A program made the position numbers and the translations under genes. Shown here piece after piece: positions 16,513 through 25,387 of a stretch of 64,000 nucleotides of DNA (its first letter is position 1; each line of letters starts with the position of its first letter). Below the pieces are notes generated by a model. It did no database searches. It had not been told where the DNA came from and saw only the letters and a program-made list of their open reading frames with translations. Source of the stretch: Polaribacter pectinis (GTDB lineage: Bacteria > Bacteroidota > Bacteroidia > Flavobacteriales > Flavobacteriaceae); assembly GCF_014352875.1 (NCBI RefSeq), contig NZ_CP060695.1, forward strand, positions 527,501 through 591,500, written 5' to 3'.

Positions 16513-17043
16513 TTAATTTTTCTCTATCATCCAACTTCTGTTGTTTTCAAAACCTTCATCTCTTCTTTCTGGAAAAGAAACAAAATTGTTTTTTTCTAAT
16601 AACGCAATAGAAGCATTATTATTTTGGTGCGTGAAAGCCTCTATAGTTTTTAACTCTAAATTGTCGAAACCAAATTTTACAACTTCATTTAAGGCTTCTG
16701 TCATATAACCTCTATCTTGATAATCTGGATGAATTTCATAACCAATTTCTGCATAATTATCTTCAAAATCGAAGTAACTCAAACTAATAGACCCTAAAAG
16801 TTCATTACTGTTTTTAGATTCTAAAACCCAAAATACGCGTTTGTTATTCTCTATTGAGATAGCAATTTTTTCGATAAAAGCTCTTATTTCAGATAAGTTT
16901 CTTGGTACCTTTCTTTCTATAAATTTGTTAATAGATTTGTTAGATCTTAAGGCAAATAAAGGTTTTGCATCTTCTAATGTTAATGCTCTTAAAGTTAGTC
17001 TTTCTGTTTCTAAAACTGGAAAAGGGGTAAAATTGTATGTCAT
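16513..17043 (-). CDS. GNAT family N-acetyltransferase (RimJ-like)
   Basis: The 176-residue protein begins with LETERLTLRALTLEDAKPLF, the opening strand and helix of RimJ/RimL-type acetyltransferases. It carries the acetyl-CoA binding segment IGYEIHPDYQDRGYMTEAL and the late motif HQNNNASIALLEKNNFV. It transfers acetyl from acetyl-CoA to an amine, possibly a protein N-terminus; the acceptor is unknown. It is co-oriented with the following gldF gene, 70 bases away. Confidence 0.9.
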   Translation of the reverse strand: MTYNFTPFPVLETERLTLRALTLEDAKPLFALRSNKSINKFIERKVPRNLSEIRAFIEKIAISIENNKRVFWVLESKNSNELLGSISLSYFDFEDNYAEIGYEIHPDYQDRGYMTEALNEVVKFGFDNLELKTIEAFTHQNNNASIALLEKNNFVSFPERRDEGFENNRSWMIEKN

Positions 17044-17121
17044 AATTATTTATAAAAAATCAATATTTAAGTTATTTGTTTAATTTGTTTTATTGTTGGT
17101 AGAAACTCAATTTATTTATAT

Positions 17122-17418
17122 TTAAGCTAATGAAACTTTTTTATCTACACTCCATGCAGCCGGTTTGTCGTTAAATAATATTTTTGTTTTTGCCCAAACT
17201 GTTTTAAAGAGTTCAGAATTTCTGTAGTTTTCTAAATTTTCTTCTTTTTCCCAATAAGAATAGGTGAAAAATATTTCAGGATTATTTTTATCTTGATAAA
17301 GCTCTAGTAATTTACAACCATCAGAATTTCTTATAAATTCTTTTTTTTCTTCAAAAATTTCTTGAAAAGCCTTAATATGTTCTTGATGAAAACTCATCTT
17401 TACAATTCGTACAAACAT
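17122..17418 (-). CDS. Antibiotic biosynthesis monooxygenase (ABM) domain protein
   Basis: A 98-residue single-domain protein with a ferredoxin-like ABM fold. The pattern is FVRIVKMSF, a helix through FQEIFEEKKEFI, then CKLLELYQDKNNPEIFFTYS and a C-terminal helix. Relatives include quinol monooxygenases and small dimeric heme-degrading proteins. No particular substrate is indicated. It starts at ATG 17418, three bases after the stop of the SAM hydrolase gene, so the two form an operon. Confidence 0.82.
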   Translation of the reverse strand: MFVRIVKMSFHQEHIKAFQEIFEEKKEFIRNSDGCKLLELYQDKNNPEIFFTYSYWEKEENLENYRNSELFKTVWAKTKILFNDKPAAWSVDKKVSLA

Positions 17419-17421
17419 TGT

Positions 17422-18282
17422 TTAATTTAAAATGGTAAATTCTTGTTCTGGTTGATTAACAAAATCAATAACTACTGTATCTCTATAGGCCAAGCCTAAT
17501 AAAGAAGAAGCACCACCAACAGTGTCTAAATTACTTCTGTAAATAGCAATTTCTAAATATTCGGCAGAATTAAAAATGGCTAATTTATGACCCTCATACT
17601 GTTGATTACTGTAAGCGCTATTAGTTGCAACTTCATTATATTTTGAGAAGATTTTAGTAAAAGAATGCTTTTTAGCTGTAATTTTAAAATTTCTTCCTTT
17701 GCCAATGTCATTAAACATTTTTTTACTGATGTTGGTAATTACGTTTCCATAATTATCTATGTATATAATACCACCTACTATTTGAGTTTCTGCCTGATTT
17801 GCTTTTGGTTGAATCTCAATAATCTTTTTAAACTCATTAATTTCTTTTCCAATAACAGTTAAATTTCCGCCTCTAGCAATAAAGCAGGCAACTTGTACAA
17901 AAACATCTAATACAGGAAAACTACTTTCTATTCTATCATGAATATTAATTTCAACAATTTTTGTTGGTTTAATTTCTGAAGCAATCATAGAGATTAAACC
18001 ATTGTCTGGACACACAAAAAAATGACCATCTAATTCTAATGCTATATGTTTATTTTCATCACTTAATTCTGAATCTACACCAATTATATGTATGGTTCCT
18101 TTAGGAAAGCTTTTGTAAGAATTTTTTAAAATATACGCAGTTTCTGTAATGTTAAATGGAGATATTTCATGAGTAATATCTACAATTTTAGCATCTTCCA
18201 ATTCAGAATAAATAGCTCCTTTAACAGCACCCACAAAATGATCTTTGGTTCCAAAATCTGTAGTAAGCGTTATAAATGCCAT
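17422..18282 (-). CDS. SAM hydroxide adenosyltransferase (DUF62 family)
   Basis: A 286-residue protein whose N-terminus ITLTTDFGTKDHFVGAVKG and motifs THEISPFNI, IIGVDSE and CPDNGLIS are characteristic of the DUF62/chlorinase-fluorinase fold. Most members hydrolyse S-adenosylmethionine to adenosine and methionine using activated water, rather than halogenating it. The short-loop form seen here fits the hydrolase group. It lies in the operon with the ABM protein and diverges from phoH. Confidence 0.9.
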   Translation of the reverse strand: MAFITLTTDFGTKDHFVGAVKGAIYSELEDAKIVDITHEISPFNITETAYILKNSYKSFPKGTIHIIGVDSELSDENKHIALELDGHFFVCPDNGLISMIASEIKPTKIVEINIHDRIESSFPVLDVFVQVACFIARGGNLTVIGKEINEFKKIIEIQPKANQAETQIVGGIIYIDNYGNVITNISKKMFNDIGKGRNFKITAKKHSFTKIFSKYNEVATNSAYSNQQYEGHKLAIFNSAEYLEIAIYRSNLDTVGGASSLLGLAYRDTVVIDFVNQPEQEFTILN

Positions 18283-18411
18283 AAGAATTTTTGCTGTTAA
18301 TTAGTTGTGTAAAAGTTGTTAACTATTTTACGCAAATCTAATCAATTTAGAGATTTTATTCGCTATTTTTAGTTGAAATATAATTAGTGTCAAACATATA
18401 AAAATAAACAT

Positions 18412-19365
18412 TTGAACGAACGCATTATAGAACTAACAGAAATTAATCCTGGTGAATTTTTTGGAGCACAAAACAGTACAATAGAACAGCTTAAAAGATA
18501 CTTTCCTAAAATTAAAATTGTAGCAAGAGGCTCTAAAATGAAGATTTATGGAGAATCTGATCTTTTAGATGAATTTGAAATTAGAATCGAGAGATTAATA
18601 AAGTACTACAACAGATATAATAAGTTAGACGAAAATAGTATAGAACGTATTTTAACTTCTTCTGGAAATGATGAAAAAAATGCAGCTTCTAAAAAAGCAA
18701 AAGACGTTTTAGTGCATGGTGTTAGTGGAAGGTTGATAAAACCGCAAACAGAAAACCAACGTAAAATGGTTACTTTAATGGCAAAAAATGACATGCTTTT
18801 TGCAGTAGGACCTGCAGGAACAGGTAAAACATATACAGCAGTTGCTTTGGCTGTAAAAGCATTAAAGGAAAAAGAAGTTAGAAGAATTATTTTAACAAGA
18901 CCAGCAGTAGAATCTGGAGAAAATTTAGGGTTTCTTCCTGGTGATTTAAAAGAAAAATTAGACCCTTATATGCAACCTTTATATGATGCATTAAGAGATA
19001 TGATTCCGCATGAACGTTTAGAATCTCATTTAGAAAAAGGCGTAATTCAAATTGCACCTTTGGCATTTATGCGTGGTAGAACTTTAGACAATGCGTTTGT
19101 AATTTTAGATGAAGCACAAAACACAACGCACAATCAAATGAAAATGTTTTTAACCAGAATGGGAAAAAGTGCAAAGTTTATTATTACTGGAGATCCAGGG
19201 CAAATAGATTTACCTAGAAAGCAAGTTTCTGGCTTAAAAGAATCTTTATTAGCTTTAAAAGATATTGACGGAATTGCACAAGTTTATCTAGATGATAAAG
19301 ATGTGGTTAGACACAAACTCGTTAAAAAAATTATATCAGCATATAAAAGTATAGAAACAGAATGA
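18412..19365 (+). CDS. phoH: PhoH family ATPase
   Basis: A 317-residue protein with a KH-like N-terminal region (residues 1-65), then the PhoH P-loop domain. Walker A is GPAGTGKT at residues 133-140 and Walker B is FVILDEAQN near residue 228. PhoH proteins bind ATP and are linked to RNA handling; the exact role is unsettled. The start codon is TTG at 18412, the only start compatible with the conserved beginning NERIIELTEINPGEFFG. The stop overlaps the next ATG (ATGA). Confidence 0.92.
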   Translation: MNERIIELTEINPGEFFGAQNSTIEQLKRYFPKIKIVARGSKMKIYGESDLLDEFEIRIERLIKYYNRYNKLDENSIERILTSSGNDEKNAASKKAKDVLVHGVSGRLIKPQTENQRKMVTLMAKNDMLFAVGPAGTGKTYTAVALAVKALKEKEVRRIILTRPAVESGENLGFLPGDLKEKLDPYMQPLYDALRDMIPHERLESHLEKGVIQIAPLAFMRGRTLDNAFVILDEAQNTTHNQMKMFLTRMGKSAKFIITGDPGQIDLPRKQVSGLKESLLALKDIDGIAQVYLDDKDVVRHKLVKKIISAYKSIETE

Positions 19366-19982
19366 TAAAAATAGAAGAGAGTAAATTAGGTCTACAAGAT
19401 TATTTTTATATCGGTTATTTATATTTAATTATTTTAGGAATTATAAGTGATGCAATTTTCTATGGAATTTTTGGAGTTTCTTATTTGAATTACACCACAA
19501 TTTTAGATGCCTTAATTTCTCCAATAAGTTTATTAACTAATAACTGGAAAATCTCTCTATTTCTTGCTTTAATGTTTTGGTTGATGCATTTATACTTTAC
19601 AAAATGGATGTTTAAGTTTTATGCATATTTAAGAGTTAAAAAATGGTATCAAAAAGTATATAACATAGAAAAATGGGATAAAAAATATGACGCGTTAAGT
19701 AAGAGGAAAAATCAACTTCCAGGAATGATGTTTATCTTTTTCTTATTGTTTATTTCAATGAGAACAGGAATGGGAATTGGTACAAAGCAAAAAATTAAGT
19801 CAGAAGAAATTGTTCCTAATTACACATTAGTTTTTAAAGATAATGAAAGATTAGATGTACGTAAAATAGGACAAAATTCTGCTTATTTCTTCTATTTTAT
19901 TCCTGGTGAAACAGAAATAACAGCAACACCAATTACAGATAATTTAAAGCAAATAAAACGTTTAAAAAAGAAGAAAAAATAA
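19362..19982 (+). CDS. Unknown membrane protein coupled to phoH
   Basis: A 206-residue product with three hydrophobic segments: YIGYLYLIILGIISDAIFYG, ISLFLALMFWLMHLYF and MMFIFFLLFISMRTG. The soluble C-terminal part of about 70 residues contains YTLVFKDNERLDVRKIGQNS, which looks like a small beta domain outside the membrane. The end is very lysine-rich (IKRLKKKKK). I do not recognise the family. Its ATG lies inside the phoH stop (four-base overlap), so translation is coupled. Confidence 0.75.
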   Translation: MIKIEESKLGLQDYFYIGYLYLIILGIISDAIFYGIFGVSYLNYTTILDALISPISLLTNNWKISLFLALMFWLMHLYFTKWMFKFYAYLRVKKWYQKVYNIEKWDKKYDALSKRKNQLPGMMFIFFLLFISMRTGMGIGTKQKIKSEEIVPNYTLVFKDNERLDVRKIGQNSAYFFYFIPGETEITATPITDNLKQIKRLKKKKK

Positions 19983-19995
19983 CTTTTTAAATCAC

Positions 19996-20003
19996 TATTT
20001 TTG
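19996..20003 (+). promoter_or_regulatory. -7 element (TATTTTTG) for purC
   Basis: An exact TAnnTTTG match 26 bases before the purC ATG, in the 47-base gap after the membrane protein. No clear -33 element. Confidence 0.4.
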
Positions 20004-20029
20004 CAACAACAAACAACACAACAATTATA

Positions 20030-20977
20030 ATGAATACAATTAACGAAACGAATTTTAAGTTTCCGAACCAAAATTCTGTTTACAAAGGTAAAGTAAGAGA
20101 AATTTACAATATTAATGACGAGCTTCTAGTAATGATTGCAACAGATAGATTGTCTGCTTTCGATGTAATTTTGCCACGTCAAATTCCTTTTAAAGGTCAA
20201 ATATTGAATCAGATTGCAACTAAAATGATGAATGACACAGCAGATGTTGTGCCTAATTGGTTAATTGCAAACCCAGATGAAAACGTAGCAGTTGGTCATT
20301 TATGTGAGCCTTTTAAAGTAGAAATGGTTATTAGAGGTTATATGTCTGGTCATGCAGCTCGTGAATACAAATTAGGTAAAAGAGTTTTGTGTGGCGTTGA
20401 AATGGCAGAAGGTTTAAAGGAGAATGATAAATTTCCAAATCCTATAATTACACCATCTACAAAAGCAGATAATGGAGAACATGATGAAGATATTTCAAGA
20501 GAAGATATTTTAGCAAAAGGAATTGTTTCTGAAGAAGATTATCTAATTTTAGAAGATTATACGCGTAAATTATTCAAAAGAGGAACAGAAATTGCTGCAA
20601 AAAGAGGACTTATTTTGGTAGATACTAAATATGAATTCGGAAAAACAAAAGACGGTAAAATTGTTTTAATTGATGAAATTCATACGCCAGATTCTTCAAG
20701 ATATTTTTATGCTGAAGGATATCAAGAAAGACAAAATAAAGGCGAATCTCAAAAACAATTGTCTAAAGAGTTTGTAAGACAATGGTTAATTGAAAACGGG
20801 TTCCAGGGACAAGATAATCAGCAAATACCAGAAATGTCTGATGCCAAAATCACAGAAATTTCAAATAGATATATAGAATTATTCGAACAAATTACTGGAG
20901 AAACTTTTGTAAAAGCTTCTACAGAAAATGTATTAAATAGAATTGAAGAGAATGTAAATTCTTTTTTATCAAACTAA
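20030..20977 (+). CDS. purC: SAICAR synthase (purine biosynthesis)
   Basis: The enzyme joins aspartate to CAIR with ATP to give SAICAR. The 315-residue protein has the ATP-grasp-like start [30 protein letters not shown], the substrate loop [15 protein letters not shown], and [12 protein letters not shown], all standard. It is of the longer eukaryote-like type (over 300 residues) rather than the 240-residue E. coli type. It is followed 12 bases later by fabV. Confidence 0.95.
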   Translation: MNTINETNFKFPNQNSVYKGKVREIYNINDELLVMIATDRLSAFDVILPRQIPFKGQILNQIATKMMNDTADVVPNWLIANPDENVAVGHLCEPFKVEMVIRGYMSGHAAREYKLGKRVLCGVEMAEGLKENDKFPNPIITPSTKADNGEHDEDISREDILAKGIVSEEDYLILEDYTRKLFKRGTEIAAKRGLILVDTKYEFGKTKDGKIVLIDEIHTPDSSRYFYAEGYQERQNKGESQKQLSKEFVRQWLIENGFQGQDNQQIPEMSDAKITEISNRYIELFEQITGETFVKASTENVLNRIEENVNSFLSN

Positions 20978-20989
20978 AAATAAACAACA

Positions 20990-22177
20990 ATGATTATAGA
21001 ACCAAGAACAAGAGGCTTTATCTGTTTAACTTCACATCCAACAGGTTGTGAACAAAACGTAAAAAATCAAATAGAATATGTAAAATCTAAAGGAAAAATT
21101 GAAGGCGCTAAAAAAGTTTTAGTATTAGGTTCTTCAACAGGTTTTGGTTTAGCATCAAGAATTACAAGTGCTTTTGGATCTGACGCAGCAACAATTGGTG
21201 TCTTTTTTGACAAACCAGCAACTGAAGGAAGACCAGCTTCACCAGGTTATTATAATACTGCAGCTTTCGAAAAAGAAGCTCATGCAGCAGGTTTATATGC
21301 AAAAAGTATAAATGGAGATGCGTTTTCTAACGAGATTAAACAACAAGTTGTAGACTTAATAAAAGAAGATTTAGGTCAGATAGATTTGGTTATTTATAGT
21401 TTGGCTTCGCCAGTTAGAACACATCCAAATACAGGAGAAAGATTTAAGTCGGTTTTAAAACCAATAGGAGAAGTTTTTACAAATAAAACGGTAGATTTTC
21501 ATACAGGAAAAGTATCGGAAATATCTATAAATCCTGCTGAAGGAGATGATATTAAAAATACAGTAACTGTAATGGGAGGTGAAGATTGGAAAATGTGGAT
21601 AGATGCTTTAAAAGCAGAAAATTTACTTTCTGAAGGAGCAACAACAGTAGCCTATTCTTACATTGGCCCAGAAGTTACAAAACCTGTGTATAGAAATGGT
21701 ACAATTGGTGCGGCAAAAGATCATCTAGAAGCAACTGCTTTTGAAATTACAGACGAACTAAAATCAATTGGTGGAAAAGCATATGTTTCTGTAAACAAAG
21801 CATTGGTTACACAAGCAAGTTCTGCAATTCCAGTAATTCCATTGTACATTTCTTTGTTGTATAAAATCATGAAAGCCAAAGGAATACACGAAGGTTGTAT
21901 TGAGCAAATTCAACGTTTATATTCAGAACGTTTATTTGGTGGCGATTTAGATTTAGATGATAAAGGAAGAATTAGAATTGATGACTGGGAAATGCGAGAA
22001 GATGTTCAGGAAGAAATTGCTGAACTTTGGAAAAAAGCAACAACAGAAAACTTATCTGAACTAGGAGATTTAAAAGGCTATAGTGATGAGTTTTTTAGCC
22101 TATTTGGTTTTAAAGTTCCTGGTGTAGATTATGATAAAGATGTAAATGAACTAGTTGTAGTACCTAGTGAAAAATAA
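20990..22177 (+). CDS. fabV: Trans-2-enoyl-ACP/CoA reductase FabV
   Basis: A 395-residue NADH-dependent enoyl reductase that performs the last reduction of fatty acid elongation. The start MIIEPRTRGFICLTSHP, the nucleotide loop VLGSSTGFGLASRI and the catalytic region AYSYIGPEVT...GAAKDHL (Tyr-x8-Lys type, longer than in FabI) are diagnostic. FabV enzymes are known for tolerance to triclosan. It ends at a strong terminator. Confidence 0.95.
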   Translation: MIIEPRTRGFICLTSHPTGCEQNVKNQIEYVKSKGKIEGAKKVLVLGSSTGFGLASRITSAFGSDAATIGVFFDKPATEGRPASPGYYNTAAFEKEAHAAGLYAKSINGDAFSNEIKQQVVDLIKEDLGQIDLVIYSLASPVRTHPNTGERFKSVLKPIGEVFTNKTVDFHTGKVSEISINPAEGDDIKNTVTVMGGEDWKMWIDALKAENLLSEGATTVAYSYIGPEVTKPVYRNGTIGAAKDHLEATAFEITDELKSIGGKAYVSVNKALVTQASSAIPVIPLYISLLYKIMKAKGIHEGCIEQIQRLYSERLFGGDLDLDDKGRIRIDDWEMREDVQEEIAELWKKATTENLSELGDLKGYSDEFFSLFGFKVPGVDYDKDVNELVVVPSEK

Positions 22178-22192
22178 TTTTTAGAGATTACT

Positions 22193-22230
22193 AAAAAACC
22201 TCACAGCTATTTAAACTGTGAGGTTTTTTT
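22193..22230 (+). terminator. Intrinsic terminator after fabV
   Basis: CCTCACAG (22199-22206) pairs with CTGTGAGG (22216-22223), preceded by an A run and followed by seven T residues. Confidence 0.9.
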
Positions 22231-22247
22231 ATTAAATAGAATAAAAT

Positions 22248-22730
22248 TTGAAAGCTGTAACCATTAAACAATTAAAAGATGAACTCTCGCATAAATCTGC
22301 GAATGAGTTAAAAGAGTTGTGTTTACATTTGGCAAGATTTAAAAAAGAAAATAAAGAATTGCTAACTTATTTATTGTTTGAATCACATGACGAAGAAAGG
22401 TATATTCAAACGATAAAAGAAGAAATGGATTTTCAGTTCGATGAAGTAAACACCAATAGTTTTTATTATATTAGAAAGAGTGTTCGAAAAATATTATCAT
22501 CCATAAAAAAACACATTCGTTATTCTAAAAAGAAAGAAACTGAAGCAGAATTATTATTGTATTTCTGTAAAAAGTTAAAAACATTTAGACCTTCTATAAA
22601 AAGGAGTACACGTTTGCAAAATGTTTTCGATTCGCAGATTAGAATGGCAACAAAAGCAATAGATAAATTACATGAAGATTTGCAATACGATTTTCAGATA
22701 GAATTAAATGAATTGTTAGATAATGAATAA
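22248..22730 (+). CDS. Conserved hypothetical protein, helical
   Basis: A 160-residue protein with no signal peptide or membrane span, predicted almost wholly alpha-helical and very rich in Lys and Glu. It begins KAVTIKQLKDELSHKSANEL. The start is TTG at 22248; no ATG is near. I recall similar short proteins in other Flavobacteriaceae but no known function. It overlaps the next gene by eight bases. Confidence 0.75.
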   Translation: MKAVTIKQLKDELSHKSANELKELCLHLARFKKENKELLTYLLFESHDEERYIQTIKEEMDFQFDEVNTNSFYYIRKSVRKILSSIKKHIRYSKKKETEAELLLYFCKKLKTFRPSIKRSTRLQNVFDSQIRMATKAIDKLHEDLQYDFQIELNELLDNE

Positions 22731-23094
22731 AGAAAGACCAGTTTTAAGCGGATTAGTAAATAAAGGAACTTCAGAAACGGAAGAGTTTCAAAATAAAACT
22801 TTAAGACCCGTTATTAAAATGCAACATCAGTTGCTAATTAGCTCTTTTAAAAATTATCTTCTAAAGAGAAAAATAGATTTTCCAGCATTATCAGAACAAA
22901 AGAGAAGAGGTAGAGTTGCTGCTATTTTTAAGACGGATAATAATTATAAAAACTTTACTTTAGGTTTAATTATAGCTCATTTTTCTATGGAAGAATTTGA
23001 GTTTTATAAACCAGTTTCTTCAGAAATAAATAGAAGAATTCTACAAATTATAACGAAAAGAATTCAAGATAGTTTTCAAGAAATATTATCATAA
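22723..23094 (+). CDS. Conserved hypothetical protein, 123 residues
   Basis: A small soluble protein with no recognised domain. Features are a basic middle (KNYLLKRKIDFPALSEQKRRGRVAAIF, quoted in part: LSEQKRRGRVAAIF) and LGLIIAHFSMEEFEFYKPVS. Eight bases of overlap with the preceding gene and the terminator right behind it make a two-gene operon, so the two products may act together. Confidence 0.75.
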   Translation: MNKERPVLSGLVNKGTSETEEFQNKTLRPVIKMQHQLLISSFKNYLLKRKIDFPALSEQKRRGRVAAIFKTDNNYKNFTLGLIIAHFSMEEFEFYKPVSSEINRRILQIITKRIQDSFQEILS

Positions 23095-23096
23095 AA

Positions 23097-23122
23097 AAGC
23101 CACCATATTTCTATAGTGGCTT
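23097..23122 (+). terminator. Hairpin after the two hypothetical genes
   Basis: AGCCAC (23098-23103) pairs with GTGGCT (23116-23121), extended by ATA/TAT inside. The T run is short, so termination may be weak. Confidence 0.55.
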
Positions 23123-23285
23123 ATCAATCAACCAAAAAAAACTTCTTATTAGAAAAAATCAATATTACTATTGAATTATCACTTTTAGAAGCAATATTTT
23201 CTAACACAAAGATAAAGCTTGTTTTGTTTAATTTGTTGAATAAATAATTAAACATTTGTTAATGTTTTTTAATTTTAATGCAAAA

Positions 23286-23314
23286 AAAAGAGCGTTATCA
23301 AATAACGCTCTTTT
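23286..23314. terminator. Bidirectional terminator behind the TerC gene
   Basis: A perfect 13-base-pair stem (AAAAGAGCGTTAT at 23286-23298 with ATAACGCTCTTTT at 23302-23314) and a three-base loop stands 18 bases past the stop of the minus-strand TerC gene. Nothing else is apparent in the gap 23123-23285. Confidence 0.85.
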
Positions 23315-23331
23315 GTAATTTTGTACTTAAT

Positions 23332-24126
23332 TTATTTCTTTTCAGCCAATAATTTCTTTTGATATCTTCCTTGTACAACATCAACAATAATTAAAATTGC
23401 CAATACAAAGTAAAATGTAGTTTTACTCATTGGTACAATTTCGTTTCCAAATAATTTTAAATGCGCTAAATGTCCACCTTCAGTAACCAACATTATACCC
23501 ACAATAAAAAGTATAAATAATCCTAAAACTTCATACATTCTATTTTTTGATAAGAAAACAGAAATTTTATCTGCCATAAAAAGCATCAATAATCCACTGA
23601 TAACAATGGCAATTGCCATAATAATAAATGCAGTAGTAGAGTTTTCTATTTCACTAGTTAAACCAATTGCTGCTAAAATAGAATCAAAAGAAAAAACTAA
23701 ATTCATTAAAACAATACTAAAAATAACTGCTTTAGAAGATTTAGATCTTTTTTCTGTTGCCATTTCAGATACTTCCAATCCTTTGGTAGAAATCATGTGC
23801 CAAATTTCTTTAATGGCTGTGTAAATGATAAATCCTCCACCTAAAAGAACAATAATACTATGTCCGTTAAAAGCAAAACTTACAATATCTTCAATTTTTC
23901 CTGTTAAAAAAGAAAATGGTTCTTGAAAATAATCGATAATAGAAACTAACAAGAATAGAAGTACAATCCTTAAAATGATTGCAATTAAAATTCCATTTTT
24001 TCTAACTTTTTTTTGATCAGATTCAGGTGCTTTTTTAGATTCTAAAGAAATGTATAATAAGTTGTCAAAACCTAGAACAGCTTGTAACATTACTAACATT
24101 AGTAGCGTAAAAATATTTTCTAACAT
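23332..24126 (-). CDS. TerC family integral membrane protein
   Basis: A 264-residue protein with seven or eight predicted membrane helices. The family signature acidic residues lie in LGFDNLLYISLES near the start and FSFDSILAAIG in the middle. TerC-fold proteins are linked to tellurite resistance and manganese export. A cytoplasmic loop (STKGLEVSEMATEKRSKSSK) separates the halves. It is a single gene with its own terminator. Confidence 0.88.
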   Translation of the reverse strand: MLENIFTLLMLVMLQAVLGFDNLLYISLESKKAPESDQKKVRKNGILIAIILRIVLLFLLVSIIDYFQEPFSFLTGKIEDIVSFAFNGHSIIVLLGGGFIIYTAIKEIWHMISTKGLEVSEMATEKRSKSSKAVIFSIVLMNLVFSFDSILAAIGLTSEIENSTTAFIIMAIAIVISGLLMLFMADKISVFLSKNRMYEVLGLFILFIVGIMLVTEGGHLAHLKLFGNEIVPMSKTTFYFVLAILIIVDVVQGRYQKKLLAEKK

Positions 24127-24265
24127 TTTTTATTTTTTTTGATTGATGGCTTCAAAGATATTTGGAATGGATTAGATACACAATATTATTTTTTGATAAG
24201 TTTGGAAACAAGAAACATAAAGCAAGAAACAAGAATTCAATGTTTCTAGGTGGTTAAGTTTTATA

Positions 24266-25042
24266 TTAAACTAAATATTTAATCAAAATTCGAATACTCA
24301 CAACAGCTATTAAAATGGCAGTTGCTTTTTTAAGTTGAATAGGAGTAAAGTAGTTATTACTTATTCTATTACCAATTTGTCCACCAAAGAAAACGGTAAC
24401 TAATAAGATGTAAGTTAAATTCCAATCAATATAAAAATCTGGATTAGAATATTGCCCTATCAAACCAGCAACAGAGTTTACAAGAATAAAAAAACTTGCA
24501 GTTGCAGCAATTCTTTTAGGTGTATCCCAATTAGTTAAGTGTAAAAGCGGCGCTAAAAAAATACCACCTCCAATACCAACCATACCAGAAATAAATCCAA
24601 TAATTCCACCGTAAGTTGCATTTTTCACGGGTTTTGTGTCAATTTTATTTTCATGTGTAGAAACAATTCGTTTAGAAACCCACATTGTAATTGCTGCAAA
24701 TAACAAAGTAAAACCTAATAAAATAAAGAAGAATTGCTGACTTATTTTTAAATAGCCACCCAAATAAGCAAAAGGAATACTTAACAAAATGAGCGGAAGA
24801 ATCTTTTTGAAATTTAATTTTTCTCTCCTATTATATAAAAATACATTTCCAAAAACCACAACAATATTACATAATAGAGCAGTTGCTCTAATTTGTGTAA
24901 AAACAATTCCTGTTAAAGCAAGAATAGCCAGGTAGCTTGAGCCACCACCAAAACCTACAGAAGCATAAAAAATTGCAACTGTAAAAAAGAGCAAAATAAT
25001 AATCCAGTTAGTTTGAAGAAGTTCAATGTTTAATAATGACAT
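24266..25042 (-). CDS. TauE/SafE family sulfite exporter-like permease
   Basis: A 258-residue membrane protein with about eight helices and the two-fold repeat typical of the family. VGFGGGSSYLAILALTG appears in the first half and GFISGMVGIGGGIFLAPLL in the second. Members move sulfite, sulfoacetate or other organosulfur anions; the substrate here is unknown. Confidence 0.88.
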   Translation of the reverse strand: MSLLNIELLQTNWIIILLFFTVAIFYASVGFGGGSSYLAILALTGIVFTQIRATALLCNIVVVFGNVFLYNRREKLNFKKILPLILLSIPFAYLGGYLKISQQFFFILLGFTLLFAAITMWVSKRIVSTHENKIDTKPVKNATYGGIIGFISGMVGIGGGIFLAPLLHLTNWDTPKRIAATASFFILVNSVAGLIGQYSNPDFYIDWNLTYILLVTVFFGGQIGNRISNNYFTPIQLKKATAILIAVVSIRILIKYLV

Positions 25043-25119
25043 TAATTAGATAGAATTAGGCATATAAAAGTATACAAATTAATTTATATTGCAATTCATT
25101 AATATTTAACAACATACTT

Positions 25120-25377
25120 ATGGTTTCAGAAAATAAAAAAAAATACTGGAAGAAGAATTTGCAGTATTTGACAATATTATTAAGCATTTGGTTTTTGGTT
25201 TCTTTTGTTTTTGGAATTATTCTGGTAGATGAACTAAATACAATAAGAATGGGTGGTTTTAAACTCGGCTTTTGGTTTGCACAACAAGGGTCTATTTATG
25301 TTTTTGTAATTCTCATTTTTGTATATATAAGGTTGATGAATAAGTTAGATAAAGAATTTGGTTTCAACGAAAAATAA
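25120..25377 (+). CDS. DUF4212 symporter small subunit
   Basis: An 85-residue protein with two membrane spans (LTILLSIWFLVSFVFGIIL and IYVFVILIFVYIRLM) joined by LNTIRMGGFKLGFWFAQQGS, the conserved loop of DUF4212 proteins. It precedes its large symporter partner by ten bases. DUF4212 is annotated as a sodium/substrate symporter small subunit. Confidence 0.9.
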   Translation: MVSENKKKYWKKNLQYLTILLSIWFLVSFVFGIILVDELNTIRMGGFKLGFWFAQQGSIYVFVILIFVYIRLMNKLDKEFGFNEK

Positions 25378-25387
25378 AAGATAGATT

